From assembly GCF_001577835.2 (NCBI RefSeq), contig NC_029526.1, positions 1,209,510-1,273,509 on the forward strand: a stretch of DNA of 64,000 bases. The letters are read 5' to 3'. Below, one piece after another: positions 1 to 12,500 of the stretch (positions within the stretch are counted from its first letter, which is position 1; the number at the start of each line of letters is the position of its first letter). The notes beneath the pieces are model-generated. The model was given only the letters and a program-made list of their open reading frames with translations, did not search any database and was not told the origin of the DNA. The stretch comes from Coturnix japonica (lineage: Eukaryota > Chordata > Aves > Galliformes > Phasianidae). The position numbers were made by a program, and so were the translations under genes.

Positions 1-470
1 GAAGGAAGCACAGCTGTGTGCAGCTCATCCTTCCTGCTGGGTGCAGCTGAGGCCGGGATGCTGAGCGCTCTGAGGCTGCAGGAGCTGGAAAGGAGGAGTG
101 AAGACACAGTCAGCACCTGGAGGATGTGGGGCTGGGTGGTGGGAGCTGTGATGGGCTCTGGGCTGTGGCTGGTGCCATATGAGGAAGGGGATGGGGCTGA
201 TGTTGGGCCAGAAGCAGGTGATGATACATTGCTGGTGTGGGAAACAGGAGGAAGCTGCGTGTCCATCACCAACACAGGGACAGCATCGCTGCGTGGGCTC
301 GCTTGGATTTGGGGCTGAGTGGGCACCACTCTTAGCACAGCAGCACTCCATCCCACCCACGCCCCGCTGGTGCTTTGCCATCCAGACAAAGCCCCGTCTG
401 CAGCAGAGCAGAGCCCACCTACCTGCCGCTCAGCGGGGTCATGTGGCTGAAGCACTTAATTAACCAGGAG
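1..470. other. AGRP upstream flank, no gene seen
   Basis: The window opens in DNA upstream of AGRP. Open frames on both strands are short, overlap each other and lack splice or codon-usage support. I see no recognisable repeat. The stretch probably holds distal promoter sequence of AGRP, but no specific site can be defended. Confidence 0.4.
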
Positions 471-471
471 C

Positions 472-573
472 CGATATAAGTTCCCGGCGAGATGTGGGGA
501 GGGAGGACATCGAGGCAGAGCGACTCCGAGCGAGCCCTGCAGAGCAGCACCTGCAGCCCCACAACAAACACAG
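472..573 (+). promoter_or_regulatory. AGRP: AGRP TATA-like box and non-coding first exon
   Basis: A TATA-like GATATAAG lies at 472-479. About 25-30 bases further a transcript could start near 500-505, giving a short untranslated exon that ends at 573 with the consensus donor CAG|GTCAGT. The next acceptor (CCCCAG, ending at 789) is four bases before the start codon. A non-coding first exon is known for AGRP in other vertebrates. The donor and TATA-like string are seen; the start point is inferred. Confidence 0.5.
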
Positions 574-793
574 GTCAGTGGGTCTGAAGGGAAGGGGCTG
601 TGGGGCGGGGATGGGGGTGGGGAGCATTTGGGGTGCCCCATTGGGTGTCCATGGGTGGCAGTGTGGGGTTAAGAAGCTCCGGGCTCCCCTGTGAGCAGGG
701 AAAGGAGGCTGCAAACAGCTCTAGGGAGCACCAAGCAGAAGACAGCCGGGCTGACAATGACCACTTACCCTCTGTGCACGTTGCCCCAGGACC

Positions 794-2173
794 ATGCTGA
801 ACGCGCTGCTGCTGTGCTACGGGCTGCTGCAGGGCATCCAGGCCATCCTCACCTCGGACCTCAGCCACAGCCCCCTGCAGAAGATGAGCACTGGGCTGGA
901 GGAGGCAGACAGAGCAGCCCGCTACCCCAGCCTGCTGCACAACGCCAAGGAGCTGTCAGCAGAGCTTGATGGTGAGTCCCACAGCCCCCGCTGGGACAGC
1001 CAGCTCCCCAGCACTAAGCAGGCAGCCCCTGCTCAGCCCACAGTGCCCACCTCTGTTTCACAGGAGCTCTTCCCAGGCTGGATTTGGATCAGATGGCCCT
1101 GGAGGTGCAAGGTGATGGTGACCTGCAGAATAGCGGTGTGCTGGAACCACAGGTAACACACCAAGAGCTGGTGTATTCCTAAGGACACCCCAAACAGGGC
1201 TGCTCTGTGCCACGGGGTGGTTTGGAACCAACACTTCATGGGATGCTGTGCAGGAATGGAGCATCCCATTGCGCCCCTCTGTTTGGGGCTGGCCTCCAGG
1301 GATGCTGCTGCAGGGGCTGGGAGCTGAGCTGGTTGGAGCTGAGCTGGTTGGAGGCAGGCAAGGTTTCCCTGCTTCATTTCCTATGGGAACCCAACCTTCC
1401 CACCACACGTTTCCAGTAATGACAAGTGGGTGTGAAACATCCTCTTTGGAGATTGCTCCAGCCAGATCAATTGTTTGGTTGGAAATCAGAGGAGACCTTG
1501 AGGACACTTGCAGCCAAAGGGAATAGGAACAGTGAATCAAAAGTTGCAGGGTCCTCTGGGAGGAAACACCTACCTCCCTTCCTCTTGCAGTGCGTAGGCA
1601 ACCTGCTCCTGCTGTCCCTGCAAAGGACCAGGCTTCCACCTCCAGGGGCAGATGGAGACCAGAGGGGTTGGATGGATGAGCCACCGAAGTGCTGCAGGGC
1701 ATGGGGGATATCCCACGATGAGAGGTCAGGGTTGAGAATCCCAAGCAGGTCTTTCACGGGTGATGCCATAGGTCCATTGTGCTCAGGGGTCAGTGAGTAA
1801 AGCATGAAGAGGAACTGGCATCACCGGGGTCCAGCTCCAAGCCCCAAGTAGGAGCGAGCTGAATTGTGGATATCTCAGATGATAACTGAGATGGAGGTGC
1901 CTCAGGCTCTGGGCTCTCTAACACAGTTCCTCTGCAGCAGGGTGGACCACAAGCCTCCTCTCCTCCTCTCCCTTACAGGCACTGTCTACAGCCCTGCAAG
2001 CTGCAGGCAGGGAGGAGCGGAGCTCCCCACGCCGCTGTGTCCGCCTCCTGGAGTCCTGCCTGGGCCACCAGATCCCCTGCTGTGACCCCTGTGCCACCTG
2101 CTACTGCCGGTTCTTCAACGCCTTCTGCTACTGCAGGAAGATCAGCACCACCTTCCCATGTGGCAAGAACTAG
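794..2173 (+). CDS. AGRP: Agouti-related neuropeptide precursor
   Basis: AGRP is a secreted appetite-stimulating peptide that antagonises melanocortin receptors MC3R and MC4R. The coding exons are 794-971, 1064-1152 and 1979-2173, all with GT-AG borders and phases that join, giving 153 residues. Residues 1-17 (MLNALLLCYGLLQGIQA) form a signal peptide. Residues 100-103 (REER) match the proprotein convertase site that releases the active domain, leaving a mature peptide of about 50 residues (104-153), the same length as in human. The mature part has ten cysteines in the agouti inhibitor-knot spacing and the RFF receptor-binding triplet at 133-135. The start has a signal peptide directly after it and follows the acceptor at 789. 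ASIP is the only close alternative, but the short basic spacer and the neighbouring ATP6V0D1 fix it as AGRP. Confidence 0.96.
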
Positions 2174-2228
2174 TGCCCGTGCCACAGGGCTGCCCGCTCG
2201 TCCCCACTGTGTCTCCCTCTGCGGCTCC

Positions 2229-2234
2229 AATAAA
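2229..2234 (+). terminator. AGRP: AGRP poly(A) signal
   Basis: AATAAA sits 56 bases after the AGRP stop codon, giving a very short 3'UTR. Cleavage is expected about 15-25 bases downstream. Confidence 0.85.
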
Positions 2235-2378
2235 GCAGCAGATAGATAGCACTGCTGTTGCTGAGTGTGGGATATGGGCTGTGCTGGGCGCTGGGCTCTT
2301 GGGAACATATCATGGTGTGGTTGGGTCTATGGGGGTCACCGAGTGCCACCAGGCTCCCATAGGGCCACCTAGAGCTGT

Positions 2379-2800
2379 CGTAGAATCACAGCATGGCTGG
2401 GTTGGAAGGGACCTCAAAGCCCACCCAGCCCCAAGCCCTGCCATGGGCTGCCTGCCCCACAGCTCAGGCTGCCCAGGGCCCCTCCATGGCCTGGGGCACC
2501 TCCAGGGATGGGGCACCCACAGCTCTGGGCAGCAGTGCCAGCACCTCACTGCCCTCTGAGGGAAGGATTTCCTCCTGACACCTCATAGTTCCCCTCTGTT
2601 AGTTTAAAGCCATCTTCCCTTGTCCTATTACTATCAAACTGTGTTAAAAATAAGTCAGCCCCCTCCTGCTTCTAAGCTCCCTCAAGTACCAGAGTACAAG
2701 GTGCACCCACAGCCTTCTCTTCCACAGGCCAAACAAGCCCAGCTCCCTCAGTCTTTCCCCACAGCTCCCACCCTCTGGGCCTTCCCCCATCACCACAGGG
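2379..2800 (-). repeat. CR1 LINE fragment, 3' part
   Basis: Read on the plus strand this begins with the reverse complement of the CR1 tail (AGAATCACAG, then GGTTGGAAGGGACC) and runs on through the usual rc-CR1 order: 'GGGATGGGGCA', 'TTAAAGCCAT', 'CTTGTCCTATTACTA', and a piece ending in 'CAGCTCCCTCAG'. It is 5'-truncated and diverged. The right edge is approximate. Confidence 0.85.
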
Positions 2801-2875
2801 TGTTACCCCACCCAAACAGCTCATACACTCTGAGATGGCAGTGAACACAGCTGGGGAGAGGGGCCACGATGGTGT

Positions 2876-3312
2876 GAAAAGCCTTAAAGTCACTCAGAGA
2901 GGGGCTGAAAAGCCTTAAAGTCAATCAGAGAGGGGCTGAAAAGCCTTAAAGTCGCTCAGAGAGGAGCTGAAAAGCCTTAAAGTCGCTCAGAGAGGAGCTG
3001 AAAAGCCTTAAAGTCAATCAGAGAGGGGCTGAAAAGCCTTAAAGTCGCTCAGAGAGGGGCTGAAAAGCCTTAAAGTCGCTCAGAGAGGGGCTGAAAAGCC
3101 TTAAAGTCACTCAGAGAGGGGCTGAAAAGCCTTAAAGTCGCTCAGAGAGGGGCTGAAAAGCCTTGAAGTTGCTCACAGAGGGGCTGAAAAGCCTTAAAGT
3201 CACTCAGAGAGGGGCTGAAAAGCCTTAAAGTTGCTCAGAGAGGGGCTGAAAAGCCTTGAAGTAACTCCGAGAGGGGCTGAAAAGCCTTGAAGTCACTCAG
3301 AGAGGCTCAGAG
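2876..3312. repeat. 31-bp minisatellite, 14 copies
   Basis: The anchor GCCTTAAAG (late copies GCCTTGAAG) recurs at 2881, 2912, 2943, 2974, 3005, 3036, 3067, 3098, 3129, 3160, 3191, 3222, 3253 and 3284, an exact 31-base spacing without slippage. Each unit also holds GGGGCTGAAAA and a C/A-variable CTCAGAGAG. The copies differ by only one to four bases, so the array is young or being homogenised. It ends about 35 bases before the YY1-type site of the ATP6V0D1 promoter. Confidence 0.95.
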
Positions 3313-3320
3313 AGGGGCGG

Positions 3321-3517
3321 TCACAGCGCCATCCCCTCGCTGAGGTAAGATGGCGGCGCTCCCCCACACATCGCCTCACACCTTCCCGCCCTCGCCTTCC
3401 CGCCGTCGTATTCCCGCCCTCGCAGAGCCCGCCGGAAGCGGAAGTGGGACACTGACAGCTGCGTCACGTGAGCGCCGGGTCACGTGAGGCGCCGCCGCCG
3501 GTCCTGCAGCCGCCGCC
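3321..3517 (+). promoter_or_regulatory. ATP6V0D1: ATP6V0D1 GC-rich promoter with YY1-, ETS- and CLEAR-type sites
   Basis: This TATA-less, CpG-rich block precedes the ATP6V0D1 start. It holds AAGATGGCGGC (3347-3357), the YY1 consensus; two GGAAG ETS-like cores near 3433 and 3440; and two copies of GTCACGTGA at 3463-3471 and 3479-3487, 16 bases apart. GTCACGTGA is the core of the CLEAR element through which TFEB/TFE3 drive lysosomal and V-ATPase genes. The motifs are seen; their binding is inferred from the family of target genes. Confidence 0.75.
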
Positions 3518-6500
3518 ATGATGTCGTGCTTCCCGGAGCTGTACTTCAATGTGGATAACGGTTACCTGGAGGGATTGGTGCGAGGCTTCAAGGCCGGCGT
3601 GTTGCGGCAGGGAGACTACGTCAACCTGGTGCAGTGCGAGAGCCTCGAGGGTGAGCGGGGGGCGATGGGCCGAGCTGAGCCCCCACCCCTTCACGGCCAA
3701 GGGCTGAGGCTGGGCCTGCTGTGAGGGGAGGGGGCCGAGGGGCTGTGGGTTGTGTCGGCCATCGCTGTGTGTTCCCATTGCCTGTATTGATCAGTGGGTA
3801 CAAAGCTGGGCTGCTTTTGTGTTGCTTGTCAGCCTTGATCAGCTCATCCTGTGCTAAGCAGCTCCTCTGTGCCACTGCCCCATTTAATGTTAGTCACTCG
3901 TAGGTGTCAGGAGCCCGGGTCAGCAGCCTGCTTCTAAATCATGAGGGACAAAACTGCCTTGTTGTGGAGATAGGTTGGAACATGTGGGTTTTTTATCAAT
4001 GGAAGCATAATCAGAGTCATGGAATGGCTGCCCTACCAGATGAGGTTGCCCATACCCTTAAAGAGGGTTCTGGGGGGTGTTCCTGCTGCTCTGCTCATCC
4101 ACAGTCTTAGCAAACCCTGTATTTTATCATTGCAGGCTTCTTCCTCTTTGGAGTCTTCTTTCTGCGCTTACAGCTTCTTTATTTTATCCCCCTTTCCCCT
4201 TTTTTTTTGCATCATGAGCAAAGTTGTGTAAAGCTCTCCCTTGGAGTGGTGTTTTCTGTGTTTGAAATGAGTCATTTTGGACTTCCCATATCATTGCTCT
4301 GGTTTCGTTACTGTCTCCTCCAGACAGCTCTGTAATGGCTGCTGCTGTGCACAGACCATAAGGGCTGTTCTGAGTTCTCTGCTCTTCCTGCTCTGCTTTG
4401 CTTTGCTTTCTGTGTTCCTGCCTGATCTGCTCCTGCTGAAGGCTTTTCCTTCAAGGAATGTTGCTCGTGATCACTCGTGTAGGTCTGTGGTCAGACCGTT
4501 TCTTTCCTCTGTCCCTATGCTTCTCATTTTGCTGTCTTACTGCCAGTTTTCTGTGTTCTGAAGGTTTTAATGTGAATTCTCTCTGTGCTGAATCTACGTA
4601 GTGACAGGTTATTGGTAGCCAAAATGCATAGTTAGGCACAAATACTCTCGTCTGCTTTCCTATTCTGCCTTTGCTGCCTCTTCTTGGTGTGACACCAGCT
4701 CTGCAGACTGTCCTCCCAGTCCTGGAGCAAATGGTCAGCTCTGCTGTGGGGAAATCCTAAAGAGCTGAGGCTGTCTTGGTGCTTGCTTAGGGAAGGATCA
4801 ACTCCTCTGTGTTAGGACTCGAGCTGACAGCTCGATGCTGCTGGGCAGAGGAGATCATGCTTTTCTGCTTGATCCTTTGTAGCTCTCCCTGTCCGATAGC
4901 AAAGTAAGCTGATTAAAACTCTTGCTTGCTGCTGCCTGAGGGAGCCATATAGCTCAGTGTGATCAGGCTGGCTCCTGAGCAGGGAGACATGACTGGAATC
5001 AGAGGGGAGGGCATAGCAGCTGTTTTGACTTAAGCTTTCTCTGGAAATCAAGAATACGTTTAATCCTTTCTTTCAGCACCAGAAGCCCTGATGCTTTGGC
5101 AGTTCCTCATGCAGGTCCCTGTGCACTGGGTACCTCTGCTGGGTATGCTTGGAGCTTGCTGCAGCCAATTCCTGCTTCTGACACAAGGTGTCAGTGAAGG
5201 ACTTAGAGCTGTTTGCCTCCCTTGTGCAAGCACAGATCCGCTGTGCAGAATTTGCCTTGGCTAACCAAGCTTATGACTCACCTAGATTCCTGCAGTCAGA
5301 AGGGTACTGTGCTGAATCCAGCTGCTGGAAGCTGCCATAAGCTCTTAGAGGTCTGGTATGTGCTTTGCAGAATATTAAACTGTTGATAGCATTTGACAGC
5401 CATGCCTCTGTAGGAATCATAGAATCGTTTGAGTCAGGAAGGATCCTTAAAGGTCATCTAGTCCCACCCCCCTGCACTGAGCAGGGATGCACACAGCTCT
5501 GTCAGTGCTCAGAGCCCCATCCAGCCTGACCTTGGCTGTCTGCAGGGATGGGGCACCACCAGCTCTGTTCAGCCTGTGCCAGCTGTCCATTGGTGCTGGT
5601 GGCCTTTCCATCAGAAGCTGAAGAGACTGAGCTAGAGCACTGGTGGGGAAAGAGCTGCAGAAGTCTCTGCCCTGCATCCAGTTTTGGTGTGGTGTAATTT
5701 GCCGGCTGGTAGCTGAGGAGAGTTGGCACCTCACTGCTATTAGTGTGGTGCAACCACAGTAAAGGTCTTAAATTCTGCAGAAAATGAATGGTCTTTGGGC
5801 ATTCCTTGAGTCGGATTTCAGAGAATCCATTTCAGCAGCATCTGAGGTGGTTATAAACGGAAGCAACAAAGGGAACAGCAAGAGCTGCGGCCTTCTGAAG
5901 GAGATGTGGGTGATGAGCTGCACTGCAGGCTGCTGCACAATCCCTCCCTCTGTTACTTTGCTACCTCAGTCTTGGGAGGTGGCAAAGCAAGTTTTAATTC
6001 CTATATATGCTGCATCAATTTGGGAGTGCCTGAGCTGAGCGGTGGTTGCTGGAGTTACACAGAATGGGCATTTGTGATGAATACTCAGCAAGAAGAGGAT
6101 GAGGTTCCATTGTGCTGCTGCATGAAGCAGCTTTCTGGGAGCTGTGACCTGGCCATAGTTTACCCGGCTCAATGGGGGAGAGAACAAAAGCAGCGTGGTA
6201 ATTCAGGAGCTCCCTTGCCAAATGCTGGTTCAGTCTGTTCTCAAAGTGCATGAACCACTGGGAGAAATGCTGGAACAGGCATGCAGACCTCACTGCAGCA
6301 AGCCCTGGGCTGCCGACACACAGCAGAGGGGATCTCAGGCAATTGCTGCTGCTGCTGCCAGGTCTGAGCTGTGCTGGGGGCTGAGCTCTGGGAGAGCCTG
6401 AGCCTTGTGCTGGGGGATGCTTTGAGGCAGGGTCTGTAAATGCAGTCCCAGTTTTTGGAAAACGAGTTCTGTCCGCTTGGATGCTGAGAGATGCAGAGGA

Positions 6501-9500
6501 GGTCAGTTCCTGTAGCTTGTGGCTGGCCTGCTCTGTAGAAGCTGTTTCCAAGTGTTATATAAACATGGCCCCTGTTCCAGTTACATTGCTTCGTGCTGGC
6601 TCTTGTGCTGTGGCGTGGGGGCAGCCCCTTGCTGAGCAGACAGAAAGCAGTTGGTGGGGGCCTGCTCTGAGCTGCGGGTGGTGGCACTGTCCGAGCAGAG
6701 CCTGGTGTGCATCAAGCTGCCATTTTCGTCCATTACTCCCTGGTGGTGGCTCTCTGGCATCAGGTAAGCAGACAGCAAGGTGGATTCTTGCAGTGTGGAA
6801 GGTAAGAACTGAGCTGCAGTGGTTGGTGGCACTGGAGCTGCGTGTCAGAGCTGAGCGCTTTGGAAGAATCCCCACTGAATTAAGAACTGATGGGATGTGC
6901 AGTAGCTGCCTTCTCTCCAAGTGCCCCAATAGATGCAACACAAAGTCATGTGATATTTGCACAGACTCTGCTTTCATGGGGGCTCTGAGCAATGACAGAG
7001 CTTAAAGTGCTACTGATTGTCATAAATAACAACTCCACTGAGCTGAAGGGTGTTCTGAGTTTGGGTGTAATCCAGTTTTAGGGTGTTTGACTCTGCAGTG
7101 GGGATCATACTGAAAACTCCACTGTTGCAGTTATGCAGACCATGTTTTTCCCCATCTCAGAAATTCATAGTGTCTGGTAGAATAAAGCGCAGCTGTTAAC
7201 TGTGTCTGGAGAGCAGAGATTTGGGTGAAGTTTCTGCTTTGCTTCAACTGTGGTGCGTGTTGTTGGGCAAGGAGCTCTCTGCTGCATCCAGGATTCCGTA
7301 TTAAAAGTAAATGGAGTACAAAACTCTCCTGGAAACGGCTGAGAAACACAACAGAACGGAGTGCTATTAAGTGCCTGGCCTTTCTTTCCCCCCCTCTATA
7401 AACCACAGTCTGTTTCCTGTGAGACTCAGCAGTGATAACGTCCTCCTAGCTGAAAAGCACCGGGTCAGAAATGTCTTGCTAGATCCCATTGGAAATACCC
7501 CGAAGAATTGGAATGCTGCCTGCAGGCTGTCTGACCCTGCTGCCCCTCTGGATGAGGCCGGTGTCACGCTGTGCAGTACAGCTCAGCCTGGAGCTCAGCA
7601 CCCAGAATGCTGTCCAACTTCTGCCTGTAGCTGGATGTGGTGTCAAAAGAGCACACTAGGCTTGACTCATCTCATGTGTGCGTATCTTTTAGCATGTGCC
7701 ATATATGTAAGGTGTGTCCTGCTCACCATGCAGTGCCGAGGACTCGCACCAGAGAAAGCAGGGATAAGTGCCTTGGTTTATTAATTTATTTTTCTTGTTG
7801 ATTGCTGTTTGTTTTCTCTGGACGGTGCGTTCACATCTGATTTGGCTAAACTCTTCCAGCTCTTCTCTTTTCCCCATAAAGGCCTCAAGACCCGGGGAGG
7901 ATGCTTTGCCTAGTTGGCCCTTGGGGGTGAAGCTGAAGGGAGATGAACATCATGTACCAGCACAGCTAGTAATGCTGTGAGAGATGGGATTGTGAGACGT
8001 TCCTCAGCTCTGGATTCAGTTTTTCCACAGAGATATTTGAGCCAAGTGCAACTAAACATGGCTTTTTGACTTGACAGAGCCCAGCAAGTTGTAGTTGCTT
8101 GTCCAGCACCACAGCATGGTTGGGCACCTGACCTATAGTGAGGGCACCAGGGGGATCAAAGCTTTCTTCTGCTTGTAAAGGGAGGGGAAGGTTTCTAGCC
8201 TTGTCCCTCCATCCATGGCAGGGAATACCTGCTGTATGGCATGTGTTTAAATGGGATTCATCTTCAGCCCCTCTCTACCTCTTAATGCCTGACTTATCTT
8301 CACCCACACAATTAGTAAGATCCACTTGATGATGCAGTGACCTGGCTGCTTTATGATCTTAAGGTTTTTGCCTGCTTCTTTTTGGCTCTGAAAGCACTCC
8401 AGGTGCCTCCTGCCTCCCATTCAGCTGTAACAGAGGAGCCCTGCTTGTTTGGTGCAGGTGGTTTCTTGGCTACAGAAGCACTGAATGTCAGCTTCCTTAG
8501 GTACACTCGTCAAAGCCCACGAGCCCCCCAGTACAAACCCTCTGGAGTGGAACTGTGCTTTCTTTTCCAGACCTGAAGCTGCACCTTCAGAGCACAGACT
8601 ATGGGAACTTCCTGGCCAACGAAGCCTCCCCTCTCACCGTCTCTGTCATTGATGACAAGCTGAAGGAGAAGATGGTGGTGGAGTTCCGTCACATGAGGAA
8701 CCACGCATATGAGCCCCTGGCAAGCTTTCTGGACTTCATCACGTGAGTACAGCTGTTCACAAGCAGTGCTTAAAACCTTGTCCTTCCAGGCCTGGGAGCT
8801 CTCAGTCTTACTTTCTGCACATTTACGTGCCTTTGCTGCTGAGCTGGCTGTGGCTCTGCTAGCCTAGACATTTATTCTTGTCCCCAGTGCTGATTTTTTT
8901 CCTGAGTTTTTAATGTGACTCTCTTCAAAAACATCAGCCTATGCATGACAGCAGCTGTGTGCTAGTTCTGACTCTTCATCAGGGTGCAGGGATCCTGCCA
9001 TCCCACCCTGCTGGCCACAATCCTGTGCCTGATGCCATCATAAACTGGTTCAAGGAGCTGAGCTGACCAAAGTGGAACAGTTTTTCTCATTTAGGGTTAA
9101 TCTTTTACTGATCTGTTTCCTCAGCTAGCTCAGTGGGATCCAGTCACTAAGGAAAGGGAGGGCCTGGGGCATGCAGCAGAGCTGCAGCAGCATTTGTAGG
9201 TACATGAAAAGACAGTGGGCTCTTGTGTTTGCGGTCCCACAGCTGTGTCAGCTGATGGAAAGGCTAAAACAGCAAAGCATCCTTGTAAATCCTTCCTCCT
9301 GTATCCTTGCCATGTCTGGACAGTACCACTATCTCGTTTGCCTAACCCAGTGTCTCACAGCTGTAATTTTCTGGGTCACTGTGCTGAAGCTGCCCATCTT
9401 TTTAAGCCTCTTGTGGTTTCTAAGATGTAGCTTTTTCTTACACACCTGGCTCTAAAACTGGCTCCAGATACAGAGCAGCACATCAGCAAGACATGGCCTT

Positions 9501-12500
9501 GCAGTATCATTGGCAGTGCTGGAAGCACTATGTAGGTCACCACATGTAATGTGACGGGCTGGTTCTTAGCAGCATTTGAATGACTTAGCTTTCAAACTGG
9601 TGTTCACACTCAACTTGATTTACGTTTGATCTTGTTCTGCTTCTGTCTCCCCAGTTTTGATGAGCTGTCTAAAGCAAAACACAGCTCCGTGCATATGATA
9701 TCTACGTATCTCACCTACTGCATAATCTCCTCTTAAATGCGTTGCTCCCATTTGGTACAGAATGTTTTTTCCTCAAATTGTCTTTGCTCTCATCTCATTT
9801 TTACTCATGGATTTATTTATTTTTTTTATTTTTATTTTAATGGCATTGTCTTCAGCCCTGCCTGGAGGAAGCAGAATGCAGCCCTTTCCCTACAGGAAGC
9901 GTCTCCACCCTCTTGGGGTGCATTCTGTGCTTGGAGCCTGAACACTCAGTTACATTTCTGGTGCGCTGTGATGGAGAGAGCTCCTGTGGGTCTGTAGTGC
10001 TGACAGCTTCAGCTGCTCTGTCTGTCTCTTAGAACCTCTAGTAAGTGTAGAATCATAGAATGGTTGGAGTTGGAAGGGATCCTAAAGGCCATCTGGTGCC
10101 AGCCCTGCACTGAGCAGGGACACCCACAGCTCCATCAGTGCTCACAGCCCATTCCCTGACCTTGGCTGTCTGCAGGGATGGGGCACCACCACCTCTCTGG
10201 GCAACCTGTGCCACTGCCTCACCGCCCTGACTGTAAAGAACTTCTAACTTAGCTCCAATTTAAATCTCCCTTTCAGTTTGAATCCATTTCCCTTTATCTT
10301 GTCAGAACATCCTGTGCTAAAGAGTTTGTCCCCTCCCTTCCTACAGCTCCATTAGATACTTAGAACTGCAGTGACTTCTAGCGATGCTGCAGACAGCTAA
10401 CCAGAGATGAACAAGGACAGGGAAACTCTGTACTACTGTTTTTGCCCAGCAGGTCTTCAAGCTTCTGTTGATAATCCTGATATATTCAGTGAGTAAAACA
10501 GTGTTGATTTGAGGCATGGGGGAGGAATTTCAGAGCTGTAGCAGTGTTAGCACAGAACTCAGTTCAAAGGCAGGCAGTGCCTCCTTATGGCACTGTTTTC
10601 TGACTTTGTTTGTGGGGGTAACATCATAAAAATGTGGAGCCAGATGTTGGCAGTGCTGGGAACATTGTGCATGTGGCAGGGGTGCTGTGTCACCACCTGA
10701 CCTGGGTGACCCCAGAACAAGCCAATGTCACTCCATCTGCTTTGGCTGACCACACAGGTGTACACGATAAGGTGATTTATCTTTTGCCTTTTAAACAGGA
10801 TTATTTCCCACTCCATTTTTCCGGGGTAGGTAATAAGTGTTGGACTGCTCCTGCTAGACAGCTCAGAGCCAGCAAGATATGAGGTGGTCAGGGCAAGGAG
10901 TCTGTGTGACTGCATGCGAAAACCTCGGGCTGAACTGGGATAGAAAACGCTGCCTTCAGCTCACCGGGAGGTGGCACTCCAGCCCTGTGCTGCCTGTGCC
11001 CCCTGCTGCAGTGCCAGGGCTGAGAAGGGGTGCCTCTCAGGGTGAGCAGAGTTGACCTCCCTGTAAAGCATAGGGGAAATGAGAGTGTTTAAAAGCACAC
11101 TGAGCCAAGAACGCAGCTACGCAGCAACCACAGTGCAAGGTCGTCATTCGCAGGGCTGCTTGCCGTTGCTGGTTTCTGTCTTGGTGTGCTCCCCTCCTGG
11201 CACCACTGTGACTCTTTCCTGGCTCCAGTTCTCTCCAGGATCTCTTCTGTGGCAAGTGGTACATTGTCACTTGGCTGATTTCCCTTTTGTTAGTTCAAGT
11301 GGTAGCGTCCCATGCCGCTGTGTATCACGGTGAGGGAAATCAGAGCCTGCCCCAGTCCCTGTGAAACACCTGCTAGCTCTACGCCTTGCTGTGCTGCTCC
11401 TCACGGCACGACTGCTGCTTCCCTGTGCTGTTCAGCTGACCGCAGTAGGTCTGACTGATGGGCACAAGCTGGCTGCTGGTTTCTTTGCTCCAGCACAAAT
11501 AATTGTCTGTTTGGCCAAGGGAACGGAGCGACATGCTGTAGGGCAGCAACAAACAGGTATTAAGTGTACTTGAAACAGCAAAACCCACTTCCTGATTTCA
11601 ACAAGCACATATTGACTTGTGGGATGGAAGTGGGTTTTAGGTTCTTCTCAGTGATGTGCTGCCCTGCCTTTCTGTAAAGGCTTTGTTCTTTGTGCCAGCC
11701 TGCCGTGTGCCATGTCCTGGCTCTCTTTCTTCCCAGTGCTTCGCAATGTAGTTTAGATAGGACTCCTATCTGTCCTTTGTGCTATTACTCTGAGCTCTAG
11801 CCAGCTGTAGCCTGATTGGATTGTCAGCTGTAGGGTTTTCCAGGTGGAGTTGGGTGGAGTGTTTTCATTTTTCCCCCCTTACTACTGCAGCCTTTTCCCT
11901 GCTTGGGAAAGCCTGATTTCACAGCAGCCTCACCTGAGGGCTCTGGCAGCTGCTGGGCAGGGATGGGCTCTGCCTCGTGGCCAGCTTTGAGCCCACGTAG
12001 GAGCGAGGCCCAGGGTGGAGCTGGGTCTGAACACGTCTTCCGGGTCTATGATCACACCTGTCTGCAGAGGATGGACTCAGACATCATTTGTCTTTACCTC
12101 CCCAGTCTGCTAGACCTTGGGAACATGGTTGCCCTGAGGATGTCCCTGGGAACTTGGCTGTCGGTATGTTTTTGCGGTCACAGGACCTGTTTTTGACGAG
12201 GCTTCGTGTACCTTTTCCACTTGCACATGCCTTTTTGTAGCTGACACTTCCCTCTAGTACCTTCTCTGTGACCCTTTCCTGCTCTGCCTCTCCCTGCACT
12301 GGATAGATCTAGTTTCTGCTGCATGACTTTAAGTTGAAACTTAATCTTAACGGCAGTGCTTTTCTAGAGCCAGACTGTTTCAATTGCTACTTGAGCTGAA
12401 GACTCAAGTCTTCCTACTCTCCTCTGGAGTAGGAAGCTGCCTGTCTTTTCTCTAAATGCACTACAACGTTCATCTTGGCATAGTTGTGTGAGGTTACAAA

